In this document: in pieces, positions 25,801 through 35,800 of the stretch
How positions within the stretch are numbered: the stretch's first letter is position 1
How the letters are laid out: every line of letters begins with the position of its first letter
NCBI GenBank assembly: GCA_023052935.1
Contig: CM041292.1
Coordinates: 27,300,954 to 27,364,953 of the forward strand
Origin: Piezodorus guildinii
Taxonomy: Eukaryota > Arthropoda > Insecta > Hemiptera > Pentatomidae
Direction: 5' to 3'
Length of the DNA stretch: 64,000 nt
Position numbers and translations under genes: made by a program
The notes under the pieces: model-generated
What the model saw: only the letters and a program-made list of their open reading frames with translations
The model's database searches: none
Told to the model about the DNA's origin: nothing

Positions 25801-28800
25801 ATTGCCGCCTGAGAAGGTACCATGGGATGCATTGGTTACACTTTTGTCACAATGTATCTATGGTGGTAAGATAGATAATGATTTTGATCAGAGGTTGTTA
25901 TCTTCATTCCTTTCAAAATTGTTCACACCAAGAAGCTTTGAGGCGGACTTCGCATTAGTCGCCAATGTTGATGCTGGAGCACCTGGAGGCCAGAGGTAGG
26001 GTGTTATGGATCGCTGTTTTGTTGAGTTTATTCTTAATGAACTGCTATTATTTTATCTATAAAGTTAATGTAATAATGTATCTAAATTAAAAATTATAAT
26101 TAAAAAACCATCTTCTGACTTAGTATTTCCTAGTTAATTATTTATTATTTATCAATAATGTCTAATTAATATAAATTTTTCAGGCATATTACAATGCCAG
26201 ACGGAACTAGACGGGACCATTTCTTGCACTGGATAGAGTCTTTGGCCGACAGACAAACTCCATCTTGGCTTGGTCTGCCTAATAATGCAGAGAAGGTTCT
26301 TTTGACCAATAAGGGTTAGTATTACTCAAGTAATGTTATTTAACCATTCTTTCGAAGTAAACAAGTATTGATTATATTATTTAAACGTTCTAAACATAAA
26401 ATAGTGACTAATAATGATTGAGGGCTCCTTGGTATAATCTAAGTAAATATTTAAACTTGTTTTTTCTTTTTTGCTGAAGTTTATGTTTTTATTAGAAATG
26501 ACCTTTGACAGATTCCAATCGAAATAAAAATCTTTATCGTGAGGAATGATGATTGACAATATAAATTATAGGAGTTATTTGTGATGCAGTCATACAAAAG
26601 AAAACAATGCACGAAAATAACTAATTTTATTAGACTTCTCGCCTACGGATTAATAATGCAATAAACAAAAAATATCGGTTTGGAAACAGTAAGTATATTC
26701 CAGTAGGAAAAGAGTCGAAAACATAATTAAATACCAGGTACCAAACCAAAATAATAATATAGACCATGATAATTAAACATAAAGTTGATTATATATTATT
26801 TGTATGTATACAATATAATAATAATTGTATAAATCTATGTATTAATTAATTTATAATTAACTTTATAACCAATAAATTATATAACTGTAATTTTTCATGA
26901 TAATTTTATTCATTTATTTTCACTGTACAAACCTTTATAGCCCTGATGAAGACCTAACCAGCAATATGGGTTGAAACGCTTTCTAGCGCAGTACATAATT
27001 TTTCACGATTTTGATTTATTATTTTCAATAATAAACCTATGTAATAAAAAAAAAAAAAAAAAAAAAAAAAATTACATATATATATAAAATACCCTTCCCT
27101 CAAAATTTGATGTTTGTGTTTTAAGATCGAGAAAATAGTAAAATTTTACTATTTCAAAGGATATGCCCGATTTCTATATTTTAAGGACTGTTAATTTGAT
27201 TTTTTAATTCTAAGTTAAAGTCACCATTCTCGTTGAAATGATTCTTGACAATTGGCATTTATTGTAACCAGGATACGATTCAAAATGGAAAAGATCACCA
27301 TTTTTGACTCGATTCTCACATAGAACCTGAATAACTAACAAACGAACAAAAAAAAATCTGTCCTCTGCCGTGTGCCGTACAAATTAATGAATACCGTCAG
27401 TGCTAATTGATAGATTATTAAATTCCCTACAAAATAAAAGAAGAATCATCAAAATAGGTGATTTAACTCAGCAGTGGCGATTGGTCATTTTCCTTGAATA
27501 TAAATTAACAGTATTCATGGTTTGCCATTCTTAAGGTCATTATATATAATTGTTTAATATATTACAATACTTATAAGTTAGGGAACGGCGTGGTTTAGTG
27601 GATAGAGCATTAAGCTACTGTTCTCCGGGTCCCGGGTTAGAATCCCGGCTATGAGGCAGAATTATGTATTCTGTTATTTCAGCCATGGAGGGACCCTGGG
27701 GTATGGAGACCCTCTCTGGGGCACTCCCTGTCTCCATAAAATGGGTACCGAAATTAGAGAAAAACCTGGCACCCGAGCATGATTTAGGCCTAATGTTCTC
27801 CTTGCATGGCCATTGGCCGTGAAACAGTATGAATAAGTTCTGATAAACCCAAGACCCTTCATGGGTTGTAGAGGTACAGGTTTTTTTTCTTTTAAGTACA
27901 TATAAGTTAATTTTCTATTCACTTCATAACAATTACTTAATCTAAACCTGTTTAAGGATTTAATAAGATAACTCGAAACTAATCTTGTTTTGCAGGTACT
28001 GATTTGGTGATCAAACTGCTAAAGATGCAGCAGCTGGAAGATGAGGATGAGCTGGCTTATACAGAACAGGAATCTGGACCCCCTTCGTCACTGCAGCCGG
28101 GCCCAGACCCTGGCAGGCCGGCCTGGATGAGGACCCTCCACAACTCGGCCCTCACCTGGCTACAGCTCTTACCGACCAGCCTTCAGGTACTGGCGTCTGT
28201 CTATTTCAATACTTTGTAAGAAAGACACAGAATATAAATTATTACGTGTGAGAAGTTGTTTCAGGGTGCAGTCAATAGAACACACAATAAAGTATAAACT
28301 TAATTTACTGGTGCCAATGTTTGGGCCTAAATTATAGGCCTTTATCAGGGTGATTGAGCGAGCATCACAACAATAAAAAATATTACAGTTTTGTTGAAAA
28401 TTATTACAGTTTGCTTTATGCCATGAACACAAAAAATATGTTCTTGCAATGCTGGACTTACAATCCTCCCCTCCCTCTATGTTTAAATCAATTTTAAAAC
28501 TTATAAATAAAGTTAATGCAGGAAAAAAATATCCGAGAGTTTTGGTGGAAAGATTTACTTAAGATTAAATAAGATATCAATATATATTATAATCTAAAAT
28601 AATTTCATTATATGCGCTTTTTGTTATTCATTGGGTTGCAAAATAAGATCATAGCTTTTTCAAAGTTTTAATTTAATTTAGTTTTTAAAAAAACTATATA
28701 GTTTATGAAATCATGTTTACTTGGTAAATAATTTTCACATATTCTAAAAAAATATCGGGCTGATGCGAAATTAATGCAGGTTTCCTCTATTGCAATATCT

Positions 28801-31800
28801 TAATTCCAATTGTGTAAACAAAGCTAATCCTAACATTGATCATTATTATACCAAAACAAACCTTATCTAATACCCTATCTTTCACCATGAATTTGTTTAG
28901 TAAAATCGTTTTGTTCAGTGTGTTCAAAGGTCTTGAATCGAAAATGTCAAAGTGCGATTTTCGTCAAATTTATTTTTACGAATTTAAATTAGGGCGCAGC
29001 GCTGCGCAAACGGCTCGTAATATTAATGAAGTGTGGGGTCAGGGGGCTATTAATGAGTGCACGGTGCAGCGTTGGTTCCAGAAGTTTCGCAGAGGAGATT
29101 TCGACCTCGAAGACAAGGAAGGTCGGGGCCGTCATCTTGCTCTGGACAACGACCAGCTGAGGTCAAAAGTGGAAGAAGACCCAACCAAAACCACACGAGA
29201 AATGGCGGCGGAACTCGGTGTGAACCAATCCACAGTTGTACGCCACTTGGAAGCAATTGGTAAGGTAAAAAAGTTGGCCAAGTGGGTACCACACCAATTA
29301 AACGACCACCAAAAAAATCGCCGCTTTGAAATCTGCTCCATGCTTGTGACACGCAATAAAAATGATCCATTTCTCGATCGCATTGTGACGTGCGATGAAA
29401 AATGGATCTTATACGACAACAGAAGGCGTTCTAGCCAATGGCTGGGCAAAGATGAACAACCAAAACCTTTCCCGAAGCCCAACCTGCACCCAAAAAAGGT
29501 TATGGTCACAGTTTGGTGGTATAATGCTGGTGTTATTCACTACAGCTTTCTCAATCGAGGTGAGACTATAACTGCTGACAAGTACTGTCATGAAATTGAC
29601 AGCATGAATCAAAAATTGCAACGTCTTTGCCCAGCATTGATGAATCGGAAGGGGCCGATCCTGCTCCACGATAACGCCAGACCACACGTTGCACAACCAA
29701 CGCTTCGACGACTGCACGAGTTGGGCTACGAAGTTCTCCAACATCCGCCTTATTCACCTGATCTCTCTCCTACAGACTTCCACTTTTTCAGGCATCTGGA
29801 CAACTTTTTGAGGGAGAAAAATTTTCAAAACCAGGATGACATTGAAAATTCTTTTCATGATTTCATTGAGTCCAGGGATTCGGATTTTTTTTCTGGTGGA
29901 ATAAGAAAGCTTGTTGAACGTTGGCAAAAGTGCATTGATTCAGATGGAAATTATTTTGATTAAATATATATGGTTAAAGTAAAGATATGGCGTATTTACA
30001 ATACCTATTAAAAACCTGCATTAATTTTGCATCAACCCAATATTAGTTAAGGTACTTTTATGCATCAGTTTCCACCGAGATTCTTCTTGATCTAAAGTGG
30101 TATTTTGCTTGCTCAAAATGGAAGAGAAAAAAATTAATCATTTTCGTCTTTTAATGATTTTTTATTTCCTAGAAGGATTATCTGCTGCACAGATGGTAAC
30201 AAAATTTGCAGTGCATATGGCGATGAGCCCTTAGGAGAAAACACTGTCTATAAGCGGTTTGCTTTATTCGGCACTGGAAATTTTTTACTTAAAAGACGGA
30301 AAGCGCAATAAAGCAAAAATATTTAATTATTGATTAAATAACCAAATCATATAACTGATTGAAAATATTTACAAGAATCTCAAGGTTTTTATTGAAATCA
30401 CCAGTAAAAAAACGCTATGAATTTATTTTACCACCCAATACAAAGTAGAAATAGATCTGGTAAGAAAGTGTTAAAAGTGTTTCCCGGGTGCCAGTTATGG
30501 CTTCTAGTGCTGCCAACCCTGACCAGTTACAGTACATAATCAAGTATCTTATATTGAGCCTTTTATTAAATTGTTTTCTAAAACAAGCTGATGTGAAAAA
30601 AAACCAAATGACTAGCAAATATTTTTTGTACACATATTATGAGGGAACTTGATGGAATTGGAACTAATGGAACCCTCACCATGCGGCATATTTTTCAAGA
30701 ATGCCCATATTATTCATTACACCTGAATAAAATTGGACTAAACCCAAATATTTCAACAGTATTGGGTAATAGAGAGGAAACCATTAAATTAGTTTTTGAT
30801 TTTCTAAAGGAGCAATCATTGTTATCTAAATTATAAAGACTATAATATTAATTAAATATAAAGTTATACATTCCTTATCAGTTTTTAATTAATTTATTTT
30901 ATTTTTAATTATTGTTTACATTACAATTTTTTTTTTCCAATTATTTATTACCTGATAGTTCTTTCTCATTAAGGTTAAATATACATATAGTATCTAGGCG
31001 ATGATGACCTTAGGGTTTTACGCCTTAAAAACAATACAAACAAACAACTTGTTAAGAACTTTAGATAATCTTAGGATATTTGCTCTTACATGAGATAGTA
31101 ATAGAACATATTTTTTCTCTTGCAGACATTGAAGAGGACGGTAGAAAACATCAAGGATCCATTATACCGGTACTTTGAGCGTGAAGTCAACTCAGGGGCC
31201 AAACTTCTCAGGGATGTTATTCATGATCTCACTGATGTTGTCGCCATTTGTCAGGTTTGTTTTTAACACTTTAATTGTATGATTCTATTCTTTTATATAA
31301 TTTTTTTCCCTCCATTAAACCATGTATGTGAGATCCATTAGAAGTAAAGGAACAAAACAGTTATTATTACTTCCACTGTAATGCTAACATTATTATAATA
31401 TTTATAATTGACTATTACTTATTCCTAATTGTTTATATTATTTCCGTTTCACAGGAAACACTTAAACTGGAAACTTACTAGCAAACAACTATTTCAAAGT
31501 TAATATTAATTAACATTTAAATTTTTTATCTTTGTATGAAAAGTTTTGATCTTAAATATGTTTTTGTTCCCCTCAGAGCTAGTATTTTTACCTTTATTAA
31601 ATTAAATTAATTAAATTTTAATACAGGGGGAGAAGAAACAGACCAACTATCATAGGACCATGCTTAGCGATCTCGTCAGGGGAATTCTTCCTTCAGGATG
31701 GAGGAGGTAAGTTTTTTTTAATTAGTTATTTCTTTTTATTTGGGCGGAATATCAAATGCCTATTTGGGAATTTTTATAAAAATAAAAGTATTTTTTAATG

Positions 31801-32852
31801 TATTTAATTAAGGAAGATTAATAGATTAAGTAGAATATCATCAATAAGTTTAAAATCGAAAAAATTCTGCAAATTATTACACAATGGTTTATTGTTTCCA
31901 ACTAACTATACATTACTGACATCTGGGTCCTGGGTTCGAATCCCGGCTATGATAGATCAATTATTTATTTTGTTATTCCTGTTGGTGCGTACCAAGCCTC
32001 TAAAAAGTGGGTACACAAAAATTGGGAGGAAAAGTTGGTGGCTGAGCGTGATCTGATGGTGATTTAATCACCTACGTTGTCCTTGGAACAGTATGAATTT
32101 CTGTATTTACTGAACCCATATTATTCATGGGTTGTAGAGGTATAGGGTGTAATTTACAAAATATGTGTAGACCTTTTTTTAATCTTTGTATATTTTAATA
32201 AAAACTTTAAAAGCATATTTTCCATTTTTTTTTCTTGTTTATTTTTAATTTACCTCAAAATCTTGCTCACCACAGATAATTATGAAGTACTTAAATTCCA
32301 TACTTAAAATTCGTTATTTATTTGTGTTTAGGTATACCGTTCCAAGAGGATGCACTGTTATCCAATGGATAACTGACTTCAGCAATCGGGTGAAACAGTT
32401 GGATACTATTTCACAGCTTGCGTCACAAAGAGGACCATCTGAAATTAAGGTGATTATATTTATTAATTATATTGAACACCAAACTTACTATTTACAAAGT
32501 ACTAATCAAACCATTATGGACATACGGTATAGAGCTATGGGGATCTGCCAAATATTCTAATATCCAAATAATTCAAACCCTTCAATCGAAAATATTGCGA
32601 AAAATCGTGGATGCACCGTTTTATGTAACCAACGAATTACTTCACAAGGACTTGGACATACTCACAGTTTCAGACACAGCCACAGAATATTATAAAAGAT
32701 TTCATGACAGACTGACTTACAACATGAACCCATCGGCCCAAACACTTAAATCCTACACGGACCCGTACAACCCACCCCGACGACTTTTGAGGCGGTGGCC
32801 TAGAGATACCTTGCTTTAACCGACTTTCGGAAGTCAACAAATTTGCTTATTG

Positions 32853-32889
<37 letters not shown>

Positions 32890-35800
32890 AGATAGCAAAT
32901 AACATTAAAGCTAAAAAAAACAACAACAAAAAAAACCGATTGTAAGTAAATTAATTATATTTTAATTAAGATACGTTAAATCATCGAAATCCTCACGCAT
33001 CGAATGCTATGGTATCCAAATTCTTTGAAGAATTCTGAATATCCTTAATTTTATCACTAATAATATCATCCATAAGGATCTTTATATCTCATCTGTTTCA
33101 AAAGTCCCCAATGGATATGATTCTTTTAATTCCAAACCTCTTACCACAAAAACCCACTTTTTACCCTATCAATAATCCTTATATTATTAGTAATCCTTCA
33201 AGACAATTGGAAAGCCTTTGAATTTACTTATGTAATGGGCTACTGGGTGTGAAAAATAAACTACTTTCAATTTACAAAATACAAATATTTATTAACTTAA
33301 CTAAATGTACAAATACAATAATTATCTTGAGATTTAACCTATGCCTATTTCTATTTTACTACTTAAGTCTCTACAAATAAAATCAGGTATTCCTAACAGC
33401 TAAACTACTTGCACGAATTTATACAATCTACTAGAATTATTCTAAAACTTACAACAATATATTATGACTTATAGTTTTATAATTTCCCACTGACCAGTTA
33501 TCACAAGACTGACACACACACACGGTTTTACAAAACTGTCATGAATTGTTCAATGACACAGTTCACTGGTACACCATCTTGTTGAACAAGATTAAGACTG
33601 ACTGTCTCAGGCGTATTGAACCTGTATTTATACACTATAGAAGAGTCTGGACAAAGGGAGGTGGGCAGGTAAATGCAGGGAGGCGAATGGGTCGTTCTAG
33701 GCACTTCGAGAATTGTCCAGAAGCTCCTTTAAGCCTCTAGGCAAATTTGGACCCCTCTGGGCTGTTGGGGTCCACATGGTTTACCTGCCATTGTCCTTCT
33801 GACTGTAACACTTACTTCACTTTGGTGTTAGAAGTGTTACCAATGGGTAGTTATTCCTCTAGGCCTCATCTGCTTGCATGTATGTTTTTACTTACTGTAT
33901 TACTGTAATATGGTTGTGAATTTCTATATATTTATTTTAAAAAGTCAAAATATTTCTCCTCACTAGACTCAACAAGTGGCAGTTAAAGGGGATAATGTTT
34001 TTTTCTATTCAACCTATATTCATTCATTCAGCCAATCCTTAAGTTATTTACATATATGTCACATTATTAATTATTATTATATTTCTTTTTAAAATTTAGA
34101 ATACTCCAATCTGGTTGGGTGGTCTGATGAACCCTGAGGCTTACATCACTGCTACTAGGCAGTGCATCGCGCAGGCTAACAGTTGGTCCCTTGAGGAGTT
34201 GATCCTGGACGTTACTATACCTGAGCCATCATCCAACTCATCTGTTGCTACTGATGAATGCAGTTTTTCTGTTACTGGTAAATTATATTTTCTATTATTA
34301 CTTAGGTTTAATACACCTTAATTTTAACACTATGCTCAGTAATTATCGATTGTTTCTAACACATTGTAGTTTTATTGGATAAACTAGCTGTTACGCGCGA
34401 CTTCGTCTGCGTCAATTTCAGTTATTATGATCGCTATTAAGACGTTTTTAAAAGAATATATTGGGTTGTCCGGAAAGTTCGTAAAAAATTTGGACAACAA
34501 TTAAAATTGGACATCTTAAAATTTGTTTATTTAATCTACAAAAATGGGGTTGGTCTTCCAAATTGAAGACCCTCTAAACCGCGAAAACCACTCCTGAACC
34601 GTGCTGTCAGCAATTGAATAGCTGCCATACTCGGAACGAACCTTTCTTGCAGTTAGAGCTACGTTTTTCCCTCTTTTAAAAAAGAACAGCATATTATTTC
34701 GAAAATGAACTGAATCGTCACTCATGTTGGATTGCAATAAACTACTCTACTGATCCTTCATAAAGACGAATTCAGTGTGTAAATATAGTTAATTCCATGA
34801 GGATTAAAGGCATATAAATAAACATTAGCCTCGTGATTCATTTTAGTAGAAAAAACAGAAGGTAAATTTTATTTTAAAAACCTCTACCAACTTTTCGGAC
34901 GACCCAATATTTTAAAGTATTTCTGCTTAAATAATATTTTTGGTTTTATTTTATTGTGGCAGAAGAACATACTGATTTTCTCCTCGACCCGATCTTGACG
35001 TAAATCGATTCCTACGTGTTTAAATGCTTGCCCATGTGATTTATTAATTGTTATGGCAAAAGATAAATTAACGGTAAATTGAATTATTTTAAAATTAAAA
35101 CGTAAATCATTTGGAATCGTTGTGGTTCGAGGTCAATTTTCCCTGTTTTTTTCCATATTTTCCACTGATTCTTCGGTCCTATTGGTCGCAGCGTGATGTT
35201 ATATAGCCTATAGCCTTCCTCAATAAATGGACTATCCAACACAAAAAGAATTTTTCAATTTGAACCAGTAGTTTCTGAGATTAGCGCGTTCAAACAAACA
35301 AACAAACATACAAACAAACTCTCTAGCTTTATAATATTAGTATAGACTAGGCAACATTTGACAACATTACTTGTACTTTCTTCAGTCAATATATTTATAA
35401 ATAAGCTTTGCTTTATCTCTGTCAAAAATATCTTTAGGTAGTTCCAAGGTGACTTAAAATTATGTGGAATTATTATTTATTTGCAACTATTGCCTATTAT
35501 TTGTTTATTTACGAGCAACTTAGGTATTGTTAAATGTATTTATCTTTTACTTTTACCTAAAAGAAAAAGTATTTTATAATGGAGATGTTGAATACCTAAA
35601 GGAACCAAAGAACATATTTGTATTTTAATTGTTAAGTTTTTTCATAATCTACCATTTTGTCTAAAGAAGATTCGAATCTTTAAAAACAAGTTTGAGAAAT
35701 GCAATTATTTTTAAATGGTACTGAATACACATTTAATTTTGTTCCAAATCATCATCATTGAACATACACATCCCTTCCATAAGGTAAAAATAACATAATT

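Larger units (their letters stand above)
28630..30438 (+). pseudogene. Internally deleted mariner, split by a younger mariner
   Basis: The left terminal repeat ttgggttgcaaaataagatc is at about 28632, the matching right one 'gctatgaatttattttaccacccaa' ends at about 30438. Removing the insert at 28755-30040, about 200 bp separate the left end from a transposase start near 30119, as is usual for mariner. The transposase reads MEEKKINHF..., [12 protein letters not shown], then a stop, and later GNFLLK before the frame is lost; the catalytic region is deleted. The flanking TA is intact on the right and reads CA on the left. Confidence 0.8.

Noticed and set aside
29050..29757. Several minus-strand and second-frame open frames across the mariner
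   Set aside because: They overlap the intact transposase and match no family; they are shadows of its codon pattern.
28944..29963. Domesticated transposase gene
   Set aside because: Both terminal repeats and TA duplications are intact, so it is an ordinary mobile copy.
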